From Kiritimatiellia bacterium (GTDB taxonomy: Bacteria > Verrucomicrobiota > Kiritimatiellia > RFP12 > UBA1067), in contig CAJGDE010000014.1 of NCBI GenBank assembly GCA_904502135.1, forward strand, positions 1 to 25,786: a stretch of DNA of 25,786 nucleotides. The letters are read 5' to 3'. Every line of letters starts with the position of its first letter. Within the stretch, counting starts at the first letter, position 1. Below the pieces are notes generated by a model. It was not told the DNA's origin. It ran no database searches and saw only the letters and a list, made by a program, of their open reading frames with translations. The position numbers and the translations under genes are program-made. Positions 1-8,021 of this stretch are shown here, one piece after another.

Positions 1-808
1 CTAAAATACGAGGCGCTACAGACACATTATCTGTAATTTTTGGATAAACATCGCGCCAAATAGTAGAATTATCGGCGGAATACGTATCATCAAAATCAAT
101 CGTCTGAACATTAATCTGAGCGGCTGACAAAGAAACATCTCCTGCTGCCGGCGCCCCCGTATTATTGGGTTTTGTAGGATAGTCTAAAGAACCATAGCCG
201 GCAGCCAAGTGGAAGCCTGCTATTTCCCCGTCTACATTACTAAGTGTCCAATATGCGCCCCAATTCTTACCGGCCGTGTTGGCGTTAATGAGACAATAAT
301 CGTCATTATCCGTTTCGGCCACATCGGCAACTTTTCCGTTTGAGTTAAGAAGTTTAATAGGAAGACCCAAGTCGCCCGGTTTTACCGTATATTCGAAATA
401 AAGGTCGGTATAATACGGCAGTTCCTGGTTTAGCCCGCTAACATAAGAGCCGATAGCTTCAACATACTCAGCGTAGGCTATTTTACCGCCGATAGAAAGG
501 CCCAACATGGGACGAGCCGCAGCAGAAGCGAGGTTTGTAGAGCCTACACCAAGCGAAATGAAATACCACGGCTTTGGCGGATGTTCTGTTGCGTTGCCAG
601 AAGTCGCCAACCAATTGGAATTGAGCATACGAACAAGGATTTGAACCTTTTCGCCGACACCCAGCGCAGGGCTTGTCGCCTTGTTGTAATTAACAGGCTC
701 GATGCTTATGATGTGCCCCGAACTGTTGGCTGCCTTGACGGCCGAGGTTGCCATAAAAGCGGCAAAGGCCAATGTTGCGACGGTCGCGATTTTCTTCGTG
801 ATCTTCAT
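1..808 (-). CDS. Secreted protein of unknown function, C-terminus beyond left edge
   Basis: An open frame starts with ATG at 806-808 and runs unbroken off the left edge (about 269 codons seen), so the gene is partial. The start is set by a GGAG Shine-Dalgarno 7 nt upstream that directly follows the stop codon of the preceding lipoprotein gene. The N-terminus is a clear Sec signal peptide: MKITKK, then an Ala-rich hydrophobic core to about residue 24, with likely cleavage after Ala-Val-Lys-Ala (residue 26). The mature part is rich in Asn, Ser, Gly, Thr and aromatic residues with few Cys, as in secreted or surface beta-rich proteins. I recognise no domain. Gene order suggests co-expression with the lipoprotein. 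It could be the start of a large surface protein, but the length is unknown. Secretion is well supported; function is unknown. Confidence 0.8.
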   Translation of the reverse strand, partial: MKITKKIATVATLAFAAFMATSAVKAANSSGHIISIEPVNYNKATSPALGVGEKVQILVRMLNSNWLATSGNATEHPPKPWYFISLGVGSTNLASAAARPMLGLSIGGKIAYAEYVEAIGSYVSGLNQELPYYTDLYFEYTVKPGDLGLPIKLLNSNGKVADVAETDNDDYCLINANTAGKNWGAYWTLSNVDGEIAGFHLAAGYGSLDYPTKPNNTGAPAAGDVSLSAAQINVQTIDFDDTYSADNSTIWRDVYPKITDNVSVAPRIL

Positions 809-819
809 TTCTGAACTCC

Positions 820-1245
820 TCATTTGGAAACTGCTTTCTTGGGGGCTATGCGCTCGCCGACGATTTTTGTCGTAGCCATACGCGTAGCGTTGATTAAATT
901 GTTTACTTCTTCAAGCTCTTTTCTAAGTTTTTCCCACTCAGGCGTTTTCTTAAGCGCCTCTTCGATTTTAGCTACATCTTCTGTTTTAAGCTTCGCCTTC
1001 GCCTCGTCGATCATAAGCTTCATCTTATCGACAATGGGTGAGCGCCTTTCAAAAAGCGATCTCATTTTCGCTCGCTGCTCTTCAAGTTTATTTTTAAACT
1101 GAGGGTCTTTCATATACACGCTCGGCGGGTCCACAACCGTCTGCGAGGGCTTCTTCTCTTCGCGGCAGCCCGTGATAAAAAACGACACCAAGCCCATCGC
1201 ACATAGCGCGAAAGGCACGAGAATTTTGCTCGTACGCTTAATCAT
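820..1245 (-). CDS. Small helical lipoprotein of unknown function
   Basis: The 141-residue product starts MIKRTSK, followed by a hydrophobic stretch and the lipobox Phe-Ile-Thr-Gly-Cys, so Cys27 should be lipidated and the protein anchored to a membrane facing the periplasm. Residues about 48-118 are charged and rich in Lys, Glu and Leu and look like one long helix or coiled coil; I see no enzymatic motif. The open frame extends upstream to 1326, but I chose the ATG at 1243-1245 because it gives a canonical signal peptide and because the upstream ATG lies before the transcription start predicted from the promoter at 1297-1326. The nearest GGAG is 14 nt from this ATG, which is long; a 7-codon reading frame overlapping the start may couple translation. 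The secreted protein gene follows after 11 bp, so the two likely form an operon. Confidence 0.8.
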   Translation of the reverse strand: MIKRTSKILVPFALCAMGLVSFFITGCREEKKPSQTVVDPPSVYMKDPQFKNKLEEQRAKMRSLFERRSPIVDKMKLMIDEAKAKLKTEDVAKIEEALKKTPEWEKLRKELEEVNNLINATRMATTKIVGERIAPKKAVSK

Positions 1246-1265
1246 ATAGTATTTTTTGTCTCCAA
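1242..1265 (-). other. Possible 7-codon leader reading frame
   Basis: In the predicted 5' leader, a strong AGGAGG (1276-1281) has no ATG at normal distance. A TTG at 1263-1265, 10 nt downstream, opens a 7-codon frame (LETKNTI) whose TGA (1242-1244) overlaps the lipoprotein ATG (1243-1245) as ATGA. Such an overlap could couple translation. Over the same leader, GAGGA-GTG-TCCTC (1267-1279) could form a small hairpin covering part of the Shine-Dalgarno. No expression evidence is available; this is inference from spacing. Confidence 0.3.
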
Positions 1266-1296
1266 AGAGGACACTCCTCCTAGTAAAACTCATGCG

Positions 1297-1326
1297 ATTA
1301 TACCAAAATTCACACTCACTAATCAA
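1297..1326 (-). promoter_or_regulatory. Promoter of the lipoprotein / secreted-protein operon
   Basis: On the minus strand, TATAAT (1297-1302) is preceded by TGG, giving an extended -10, and by TTGATT (1321-1326) as a possible -35 at 18 bp. Transcription should start near 1290, about 45 nt before the lipoprotein ATG. The 12 bp ATTATACCAAAA (+ strand) recur exactly at the serS promoter. Confidence 0.65.
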
Positions 1327-1401
1327 CAGTTATCGACAAAATTTTCACAAACTTCCAACAACCTTTTTTACCTCTTTTCACAAGGTAATCAACAGAGTTA
1401 T
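1320..1401. repeat. Duplicated motif block in low-GC intergenic region
   Basis: Two short words occur twice. TAATCAACAGTTAT (1320-1333) recurs as TAATCAACAGAGTTAT (1386-1401) with a 2-bp insertion, and TTTTCACAA occurs at 1342-1350 and 1375-1383. The first block also contains TTATCGACA (1330-1338), one mismatch from the DnaA box TTATCCACA. The stretch 1321-1460 is about 32% GC against roughly half GC in the genes. The copies could be protein-binding sites between the operon end and the next promoter; their function is not known. Confidence 0.45.
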
Positions 1402-1490
1402 AAACACTAAACCCCAAACCCCAAACTCTTAACTCTAAACTCTAAACTCTAAACTCTAAACTACCTCCATTCCAACACTCAAACTTTATC
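1397..1490 (-). other. 94-nt tract with no C on the transcribed strand
   Basis: The + strand has no G at all from 1397 to 1490, so minus-strand RNA would contain no C here. The tract covers the last four codons and stop of the mscS-family gene, the spacer and the heptamer array. No hairpin followed by a T-run (intrinsic terminator) is visible for the minus strand between 1246 and 1478, so this asymmetric tract is the main sequence feature at the operon end. Confidence 0.7.
1403..1463. repeat. Imperfect 7-bp tandem repeat array
   Basis: Eight heptamers stand in strict 7-bp register, followed by a partial one: AACACTA, AACCCCA twice, AACTCTT, AACTCTA four times, then AACTA. On the transcribed minus strand they read as TTTAGAG- and TTTGGGG-like units. 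The array ends 15 bp from the mscS-family stop codon. It is too short and has no spacers, so it is not CRISPR. I see no coding potential. Confidence 0.85.
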
Positions 1491-2393
1491 GCCCGTTCGC
1501 TGATAAATGCGAAGATCGAATTTTGGTACCGCCACAAAAATTCTGTCAAAAATATCCGTCTGGATTTTTTCATATTCCTCCCAGTCGCGCGTCTTCGTAA
1601 AAGCGTACACCTCAACAGGTATTCCTGTATCCTCCGCCTCTGTCTGGCGAACCATACAAGTCAATTCATCTGTTATGTCCTCATTCTCGGCAAGCATTCG
1701 CCTGAGCCAAATCTCAAAGGCCGCAAGATTCGATACAGGGCGGTCATCTTTCCCTATAAGCCCTTGAGATACAAGGCTCTCTCTTTTCTCCTCCGTCAGC
1801 TCCTGTATGGATGTAACGCTAATCCAGACCGGCCTTTTGATGCGGCGGCCCTTTGAAGTTGACATATAGCGCCAATTCACGAAGGCATCGCTGATGAGCG
1901 CTGACGAAGGGATCATCGTAACGGTATTATCGAAATTGCGAACCTTGACGGTCGTAAGAGCGATATCTATGACAGTACCGTCCGCATTATATTTTGACAT
2001 GGTGATCCAATCTCCAAGCCTTACCATGTCATTCTGCGAAACCTGTATGCCTGCGACAAGCCCCAACAGGGAATCTCGGAAAATCAGCATCAACACCGCC
2101 GTAAGCGCACCAAGACCGCTGAGAACGAAAGTGGGGCTTTTTCCCATGAGAGAGGATACTACGACTATTGCCGCGACAAACCATATCAGAACCTTCAGCA
2201 TCTGCGAGAAAGTTTTGAGCGCCAGAACCTGCCCTTTTATGCGGGACTTAAAATAAGATCTGATAAAAGTAATCGCGCTTGAAAGAAGAGCGGCGCACAC
2301 GATTGCCACCGCCGCATTCCACACTCTGGACAAAGGCTCGACCAAGCCGTTTGCAATTGCCCAATCATTTACCGCCTTAATAATCTGCATCAT
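1479..2393 (-). CDS. MscS-family mechanosensitive channel (YbdG-like)
   Basis: The 304-residue protein is an inner-membrane channel of the MscS superfamily, which opens under membrane tension to release solutes on osmotic down-shock. Hydrophobic segments lie at about 24-45, 65-83 and 88-118; the last is Gly/Ala-rich and pore-lining by family analogy. The beta domain follows with VRLGDWI (124-130), TTVKVRN (147-153), IPSSALISD (161-169) and NWR (173-175). The wording matches the E. coli YbdG subfamily closely, but that protein is about 415 residues, so this one appears to lack the first membrane helices. The start has a strong GGAGG 7 nt upstream; a second ATG is directly adjacent. It is the last gene of the long operon, 52 bp after mutS with no terminator in between. 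Confidence 0.88.
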   Translation of the reverse strand: MMQIIKAVNDWAIANGLVEPLSRVWNAAVAIVCAALLSSAITFIRSYFKSRIKGQVLALKTFSQMLKVLIWFVAAIVVVSSLMGKSPTFVLSGLGALTAVLMLIFRDSLLGLVAGIQVSQNDMVRLGDWITMSKYNADGTVIDIALTTVKVRNFDNTVTMIPSSALISDAFVNWRYMSTSKGRRIKRPVWISVTSIQELTEEKRESLVSQGLIGKDDRPVSNLAAFEIWLRRMLAENEDITDELTCMVRQTEAEDTGIPVEVYAFTKTRDWEEYEKIQTDIFDRIFVAVPKFDLRIYQRTGDKV

Positions 2394-2445
2394 AAAAAAG
2401 CCTCCTCTTGAAAATCTATCGCTTCTTTAAAATTTCATTTTGCTC

Positions 2446-4887
2446 TTAAAAGAATGTCATCTGCCCCGGAAGTTCCGAAAGTTTACGCCTTGGTTTGCGC
2501 ACAATTTTCGGCTGATTGATATCAAGGTCGTTCGCTTCAAGATTCTTTAAAATCTCCCCTGCCCTTTCGACAACCTCATGAGGAAGCCCGGCCATGGCTG
2601 CGACATGTATGCCGAAACTCTTCTCGGCGATGCCAGGGACGATGCGCCTTAGAAAAACAACGCGAGAGCCCTCCTCCTTTACCTTCACGGTAAAATTGCG
2701 GATCGCGCTGAATGCATCAGAAAGATCCGTAAGCTCGTGATAGTGCGTTGCGAAAAGCGTCTTGGCGCGGGTCTTGCCGTAAAGATACTCAGCTACCGAC
2801 CAAGCGATTGAAATTCCGTCAAAGGTAGACGTGCCTCGACCTATTTCATCTAAAACAATCAACGATTTGGAAGTGGCGTTATTCAAGATGTTGGCCGTCT
2901 CCTGCATCTCGACAAGAAAAGTGGAGCGGCCGCGAGAAATATCATCCCCCGCTCCTATGCGCGTGAATATCCGATCTAAAACGCCGATGCGCATTGAAGA
3001 AGCCGGAACGAACGAACCGATGTGCGCCATTACGGCGATTGTCGCCACCTGACGGATGTAGGTTGATTTGCCGGCCATGTTAGGTCCTGTAATCAACATT
3101 ATTCTCGTTTCTTCAACATCTAAGCTGGTGCTATTGGGCACAAACGGCTCGGCGTCCGGCAGCTGCTCGATAACAGGGTGCCTGCCATCGACAATTTCAA
3201 GAATATCGCTGTCGTCAACCACAGGTCTGCAATAGCCAGCGGCCAAGGCTCTGTCGGCAAGCGAAAGTGTAGCGTCAAGTTCGCCTATTGCGATAGCCGT
3301 ATCTTGAACGCTCTGCGTACGAGTTGCGATACGCTCCAACAATGCCTTGTAAAGACGCTGCTCTATGGCCAAAGCTTTTTCTTCGGCGCCCATCACTTTG
3401 CGCTCGTACTCTTTCAACTCTGCCGTAACGTATCTCTCGCCGGTGGTAAGCGTCTGGCGTCGCTCGTATTCCTGCGGCGCCAAAGATACGGAGCCCTTAG
3501 GAATTTCAATCACAAAGCCGAATGTCGAAACGTGCTTTACCTTAAGATTGCGTATGCCCGTTCTTTCCTGTTCGCGCGCTTGATATTCAACGAGCCACTT
3601 TCTGGCATCACCTGCAATGTTGCGAAGCTCATCAAGCTCCGCGTCGCAGCCCGGCGCGATGAAACCTCCCTCGACGGTTGATACGGGAGGATCTTCAATT
3701 ATAAAGCGCTCTATGAGGCGCACAATCTCATCTTCCTCTGTGATGGAAGAATTGATCGAGGAAAGACGCTCGCCAACATCGCTTAGTATCGACTTTATTT
3801 CCGGTATCGGCTTTAAACTCACCGCAAGAGCTCTCAGATCACGAGGATTTGCGCGAAGAGCTCCGACCTTGGCCATAAGCCTTTCGATATCACGCCCGCC
3901 CGTCAAAAGAACGCGCAGGCTCTGAAGAGACATTCTATCTCGCGTAAAAACCTCTACGGCATCAAGTCTTGAATTTATTTCTTCCGAGCGCGCAGACGGG
4001 CTCATGATACGCTTTCTCAAGCACCTTGCGCCCATAGGCGTTTTCGTGACATCAAGTACGCCAAAAAGCGAGGAACCTCTCTCTACATCCGCGCACGGCA
4101 GAAGCTGAAGATGACGGAGAGTCGCGCTATCAAGAACGAGATGACCCTTGCTGCTGACTATGGAAATTTTTCGCACGTGAACCAAAGAATGCCTGAGGGT
4201 CGTACCCACATAATACAGCAGTGCGCCCGCAGCTGAAATAGACTGCGGCCTTTGGGCAAGCCCGAAGCCGTCAAGAGACGTCACATTAAAATGGCGAATC
4301 AGATTCTCGCTTGCGACATCAAGCGAGAATGTCCATGACTCCGCGCTCGTAAAACGCAGATTTTGCAAGCCGTCCGCCTCGCTTGAAATTATAACTTCAG
4401 CCGGGCGATAGCGCTCAAGCGCACCCGCTGCCTCCTCTTCATTAGAGAACTCCTCCACCAAAAACTCTCCGGTGGAAAGATCGAGAAGCGCGAGCGCCGA
4501 TGAATACAAAGAGGCGACATAATTATTCACCGTCTCATCGAGAAGCCCTTCCTCGGTGACTGTTCCAGGCGTGACTATGCGCGCTATTTCACGGCGAACA
4601 ATACCCTTGGCGCTCTTTGGGTCTTCAACCTGCTCGCAGATGGCCGCTGTCATGCCGGCTCTTATGAGCTTCGCGAGATACGTATTAAGCGCGTGATAGG
4701 GAACGCCGCACATCGGCTGACTGCCGCGCTTCGTAAGCGTCGCACCAAGAACCGGGGCCGCTATGACTGCGTCCTCGCCGAACATTTCATAAAAATCGCC
4801 AAGACGAAACATGAGTATAGCACCTTCAGGAATCTCTCTTTTAAGAGAGATATACTGCCTCATCATTGGTGTCAATTCTTCTGCCAT
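2446..4887 (-). CDS. mutS: DNA mismatch repair ATPase MutS
   Basis: The 813-residue MutS recognises mismatches and small loops after replication and licenses strand removal. The mismatch-binding Phe-x-Glu motif is in GDFYEMF (Phe32, Glu34). The ATPase has Walker A GPNMAGKST at about 601-609, Walker B with VLDEIGRGTSTFDG at 678-691 and ATHYHELTDL at about 713-722. The protein ends in GQMTFF; QMTFF resembles the sliding-clamp binding pentapeptide, while the C-terminal tetramerisation region of E. coli MutS (853 aa) appears to be missing. The gene starts 6 bp after yejE, with a GGAG inside the end of yejE. No mutL is in the window, but xseA (exonuclease VII, one of the mismatch-repair exonucleases in E. 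coli) and dnaE lie in the same operon. Confidence 0.97.
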   Translation of the reverse strand: MAEELTPMMRQYISLKREIPEGAILMFRLGDFYEMFGEDAVIAAPVLGATLTKRGSQPMCGVPYHALNTYLAKLIRAGMTAAICEQVEDPKSAKGIVRREIARIVTPGTVTEEGLLDETVNNYVASLYSSALALLDLSTGEFLVEEFSNEEEAAGALERYRPAEVIISSEADGLQNLRFTSAESWTFSLDVASENLIRHFNVTSLDGFGLAQRPQSISAAGALLYYVGTTLRHSLVHVRKISIVSSKGHLVLDSATLRHLQLLPCADVERGSSLFGVLDVTKTPMGARCLRKRIMSPSARSEEINSRLDAVEVFTRDRMSLQSLRVLLTGGRDIERLMAKVGALRANPRDLRALAVSLKPIPEIKSILSDVGERLSSINSSITEEDEIVRLIERFIIEDPPVSTVEGGFIAPGCDAELDELRNIAGDARKWLVEYQAREQERTGIRNLKVKHVSTFGFVIEIPKGSVSLAPQEYERRQTLTTGERYVTAELKEYERKVMGAEEKALAIEQRLYKALLERIATRTQSVQDTAIAIGELDATLSLADRALAAGYCRPVVDDSDILEIVDGRHPVIEQLPDAEPFVPNSTSLDVEETRIMLITGPNMAGKSTYIRQVATIAVMAHIGSFVPASSMRIGVLDRIFTRIGAGDDISRGRSTFLVEMQETANILNNATSKSLIVLDEIGRGTSTFDGISIAWSVAEYLYGKTRAKTLFATHYHELTDLSDAFSAIRNFTVKVKEEGSRVVFLRRIVPGIAEKSFGIHVAAMAGLPHEVVERAGEILKNLEANDLDINQPKIVRKPRRKLSELPGQMTFF

Positions 4888-4893
4888 TTGATA

Positions 4894-6048
4894 TTACTCC
4901 AATCGTGATTCCTGTCTCGGGTCAAAAGCGTCCCTAAGGCCTTCGCCTATAAAAACCGTTAAAAGCATAACAGTAAAAAGCGCTGCTGAAGGAAAGGCGA
5001 CAAGCCACCATGCGAAGCGGAACTGCTGAGCCTGATTTAAAAGTTCTCCGCAGCTGGGCGTCATAGGCGGCAGCCCGAAGCCCAAAAAGTCAAGCGACGC
5101 GAGCGAAGCGATAGCCCCCATAAGAAGAAACGGAAAAAGCGTAATAAGAGGGGTAAGGGCATTAGGGAGAATGTGTACGAACAATATCCTCGCCGTGGAA
5201 TACCCCTGAACCTTCGCAGCCTCCACGAACGTGCGCGTTCTTAAACGCATAAATTCCGACCGCATGTAGTAGCTGACTGCGATCCAATTGAAAATCGCAT
5301 AGCAAAAAAGCAAGACCCCGAAAGATCGCCCGAGAGTGGAGCCGATAAAAATCATCACATAAAGAAAAGGGATCGCGCTCCATATCTCGGTAAAGCGCTG
5401 CAGGAGGATGTCTATCTTTCCGCCGAAGTAACCTTCTAACGCGCCGATCACAAGACCGAAGAACATTCCGCTTAAGGTAAGCGCAAGCCCGAAGATAAGG
5501 GCTATGCGCATACCGTGGATAACACGCGTAAAAACATCCCGCCCGCCTGCGTCAAGTCCGAAGGGATGTTCTTTCACAGGTCGCATAGGATAGCTTATAT
5601 GAGAAGGCGGTAGAATTTTTTCAATGACTTTCGCAGGCTTTTGCGGCTCAAGGAAAAAGCGCGTATAGCCTTTTCGCTTTACGCATCTTACCTTGTATTC
5701 ATCTTTAACCCCATCTGAAACGGCCTTTATCGGCTCTGGCGACAAAACGAGCGAGACGATGTTCGTGTAAACGTCCCCTGGCCCCTCGAAATCTTTTATC
5801 GAACCGTCTTGCTTAAGATTGAAGCGAGCGGTTCTTATCTCATAAGTTCTTTCAACTTCGCTTTGACGGTACTTTTCCAACGTCGCGGGGTCGATAACTT
5901 CGTTCGGCGAATAAGGGGAGATGAAATCGGCAAAAAGCGTCAACAGAAAAATTCCCGCAAGCGCCCACAAAGACCACCAAGCGCGTTTTATGCGCCTAAA
6001 ATTCTTAAGGCGCTTTTTCGTAAGAGGAGATATGAAAGGCATCTTCAT
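4894..6048 (-). CDS. yejE: Peptide ABC transporter permease, YejE/OppC type
   Basis: The 384-residue inner-membrane permease would pair with YejB to form the channel of a peptide importer. A first membrane helix (about 24-42) is followed by a soluble stretch, then HPFGLDAGGRDVFTR (161-175), characteristic of OppC/YejE proteins, five further helices, and the EAA loop (about 273-293, EAAKVQGYSTARILF) that contacts the ATPase. The ending FIGEGLRDAFDP (366-377) matches YejE. The region at about 45-150 between helix 1 and the conserved core is longer than I expect for E. coli YejE (341 aa). The start overlaps the yejB stop by 4 nt (ATGA) with a weak Shine-Dalgarno, suggesting coupling. Neither the binding protein (YejA) nor the ATPase (YejF) is in the window. 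Confidence 0.9.
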   Translation of the reverse strand: MKMPFISPLTKKRLKNFRRIKRAWWSLWALAGIFLLTLFADFISPYSPNEVIDPATLEKYRQSEVERTYEIRTARFNLKQDGSIKDFEGPGDVYTNIVSLVLSPEPIKAVSDGVKDEYKVRCVKRKGYTRFFLEPQKPAKVIEKILPPSHISYPMRPVKEHPFGLDAGGRDVFTRVIHGMRIALIFGLALTLSGMFFGLVIGALEGYFGGKIDILLQRFTEIWSAIPFLYVMIFIGSTLGRSFGVLLFCYAIFNWIAVSYYMRSEFMRLRTRTFVEAAKVQGYSTARILFVHILPNALTPLITLFPFLLMGAIASLASLDFLGFGLPPMTPSCGELLNQAQQFRFAWWLVAFPSAALFTVMLLTVFIGEGLRDAFDPRQESRLE

Positions 6049-7091
6049 TTTTTCGAAAAGTCTATTCGCGGATCTATAAGCATATAAGTAACGTCGCTGA
6101 TCAGATTACCGACAAGCTGAAAACTGGAAGTGAGCGCGAGAAGCGCAAGGAACACGGCATAGTCGCGCCCTATGAGCGCGTCCCACGACAAACGCCCCAT
6201 CCCGGGTATCTCGAAAATCGTCTCTATCACAATGGAACCTGCAAAGAGAAACGATATGATCGATCCGAACCCGGTCGCTACCGGTATAAGAGCGTTTCTG
6301 AGCGCATGACACCAGATTGCGCGCCGGCGCGTAGCTCCTTTGGCGATAACGGTTCTGACATAGTCCGAAGAAATCTGATCGAGAAGCGAATTCTTCATCA
6401 TCAGCGTAAGCATCGCAAACGAGCCCGCAACATAGCAGGCTACCGGCAATACCATATGCCAGGCCCTGTCTAAAAGCCGTTTCACCGCCCCTGGTTCAAT
6501 ATCAAATTCGCTTTCTATTCCGCCAAGCGGGAATACATCGAAAAGACCCTCTACAGTTCCGCAAAAAAGAGTCTTCAGCATCATCGCCAACGCAAACGAC
6601 GGTATGGCATAGGCCGTAAAGATAACAAAACTGGACGCCATATCAAAGAGCTTACGGTGTCTGACGGCTTTGGCGATTCCAAGGGGAATGCAGATAAGAT
6701 AAGTCAATATGAAAGAAAACGCCCCAAACCATATCGAAATCGGAATGCGCTCTTTAATAAGGTCAAATGCCGTTTTGTTCGGATAATCGTAACTTGGCAA
6801 CTTAAGACCCATGCGATTGACGTAAAGCCAATCCCAATATTGAACATGAATGGGCTTATTGAAACCGAACTGCTCTTCCAGCTGTCTGCGGTACTCGTCG
6901 CTGACCTTAAGCGCGGCATGGCTTTTCACCTGAGCGCCTTGAGCGGAGCCTAAGCCCTTCATCTTCATAAGCCGCATCTCCACAGGCCCCCCCGGCAAAA
7001 AGCGCGTAAGAGAAAAACACACTACCGTAATGCCGATGAATGTCGGTATCATCAAAAAGACGCGTCTGATCAAATATGAAATTCTATCCAT
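6045..7091 (-). CDS. yejB: Peptide ABC transporter permease, YejB/OppB type
   Basis: The 348-residue inner-membrane permease is the partner of the adjacent YejE. It has an N-terminal helix (8-28), FLPGGPVE (31-38), a periplasmic segment with QFGFNKPIHVQYWDW (74-88), then helices at about 118-140, 152-175, 212-232, 270-292 and 312-335. The EAA loop at 243-262 (DYVRTVIAKGATRRRAIWCH) contacts the ATPase, and FEIPGMGRLSWDAL (293-306) is typical of the OppB/DppB/YejB family. By family, such systems import peptides (Yej takes up microcin C and oligopeptides in E. coli); here an M20 dipeptidase gene lies two genes upstream. ATG with GAAGGG 8 nt upstream, 18 bp after the glycosyltransferase gene. Confidence 0.9.
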   Translation of the reverse strand: MDRISYLIRRVFLMIPTFIGITVVCFSLTRFLPGGPVEMRLMKMKGLGSAQGAQVKSHAALKVSDEYRRQLEEQFGFNKPIHVQYWDWLYVNRMGLKLPSYDYPNKTAFDLIKERIPISIWFGAFSFILTYLICIPLGIAKAVRHRKLFDMASSFVIFTAYAIPSFALAMMLKTLFCGTVEGLFDVFPLGGIESEFDIEPGAVKRLLDRAWHMVLPVACYVAGSFAMLTLMMKNSLLDQISSDYVRTVIAKGATRRRAIWCHALRNALIPVATGFGSIISFLFAGSIVIETIFEIPGMGRLSWDALIGRDYAVFLALLALTSSFQLVGNLISDVTYMLIDPRIDFSKK

Positions 7092-7109
7092 AACAAAAGC
7101 CCTTCTCCT

Positions 7110-8021
7110 TTATCGCCCCAATATCCCCGCGAGCGTCCCTTTAAGATACGACCATGCTATATCGGGACGTTTGCTGCGCAGCGCAACATAACAGTAATAG
7201 CAGCAAGAAAGAGGCGCGAAAATCAAAGCGACGGACAGCGCCTGGAAAAAAGAAAAATGTTTTCTGGCAAAGCGCAACCTATTGCGCGCAAAACAATATG
7301 TGCGGTAGGGCTTCTCGATTCCAAGCTGTCTTAAGACAGGCACACAGCCCGGCTCGAGGAAGCCGTAATGATAAGTTCTAGCCGTCGTAAGAACTATTTC
7401 TTCATAGCCAGCTTCCATAATCTTCCAGCCGAAATCCGATTCCTCGAATGTCTGCACGTATGTCTCGTCAAACCCCTTCACCTCATCGAAAACTTTGCGA
7501 GGAACAACAAAACCGTTGGGATAATACGATGTCGGATATGACTTCAAATTCGGAGGCAAAAGCTCAATCGGCAAATTAGGTTTATTGTCCTTTGGCTGCG
7601 ATGTCCATCTGTTGAAATCGCTACCCAGCGACCAAATCACGTTGTTTTTACCTTCTCGCCTGTGGACGGCCATTGGAGCTACAAGACCCAATCGCGGGTT
7701 TTCCTCAAACGCTTTTTCAAGTTCACGAAAAATGTCTTTATCGACAATGTTGTCGTCATCCAAAAAGAAAAGATAATCACCCGTTGCGATTCTCGCGCCA
7801 TTATTGCGCGATACGGCCTGAAACGAATTTTTCTCGTTTCTGACATATATCACTTTTTGCGCAAAGGTTTCTTTTACCCTCATGGCTGTATCGTCAGGAG
7901 AGCAATCGTCAACCACAATCACTTCAATGTCTGGCCAGCACGTATCAAATATGCTTTGCAGGCACCGGCACACCATTTCGGCGCGATTAAAGGTAGGTAT
8001 GATGACAGAGACTTTAAACAT
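7110..8021 (-). CDS. Family 2 glycosyltransferase
   Basis: The 303-residue protein has a GT-A fold typical of GT2 enzymes that transfer a sugar from a nucleotide-sugar to a lipid or polysaccharide acceptor. Motifs are VSVIIPTFNR (4-13), VVDDCSPDDT (36-45), SRNNGAR (71-77) and the metal-binding FLDDDN (86-91); the acceptor region has ESDFGWK further on, similar to the ED motif of this family. A hydrophobic stretch near the C-terminus (about 258-283) suggests membrane association. Donor and acceptor cannot be told from sequence; the wall genes in the operon make an envelope glycan plausible. The start overlaps the upstream peptidase stop as TAATG, with AAGG 7 nt before the ATG. Confidence 0.92.
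   Translation of the reverse strand: MFKVSVIIPTFNRAEMVCRCLQSIFDTCWPDIEVIVVDDCSPDDTAMRVKETFAQKVIYVRNEKNSFQAVSRNNGARIATGDYLFFLDDDNIVDKDIFRELEKAFEENPRLGLVAPMAVHRREGKNNVIWSLGSDFNRWTSQPKDNKPNLPIELLPPNLKSYPTSYYPNGFVVPRKVFDEVKGFDETYVQTFEESDFGWKIMEAGYEEIVLTTARTYHYGFLEPGCVPVLRQLGIEKPYRTYCFARNRLRFARKHFSFFQALSVALIFAPLSCCYYCYVALRSKRPDIAWSYLKGTLAGILGR

Noticed and set aside
1330..1338. DnaA-box-like TTATCGACA as sign of the replication origin
   Set aside because: There is only one near-match, with one mismatch, and no dnaA, dnaN or gyrB nearby; too weak to call an origin, though the surrounding repeats are listed as a finding.
1403..1463. CRISPR array
   Set aside because: Units are 7 bp with no spacers and no cas genes are in the window.
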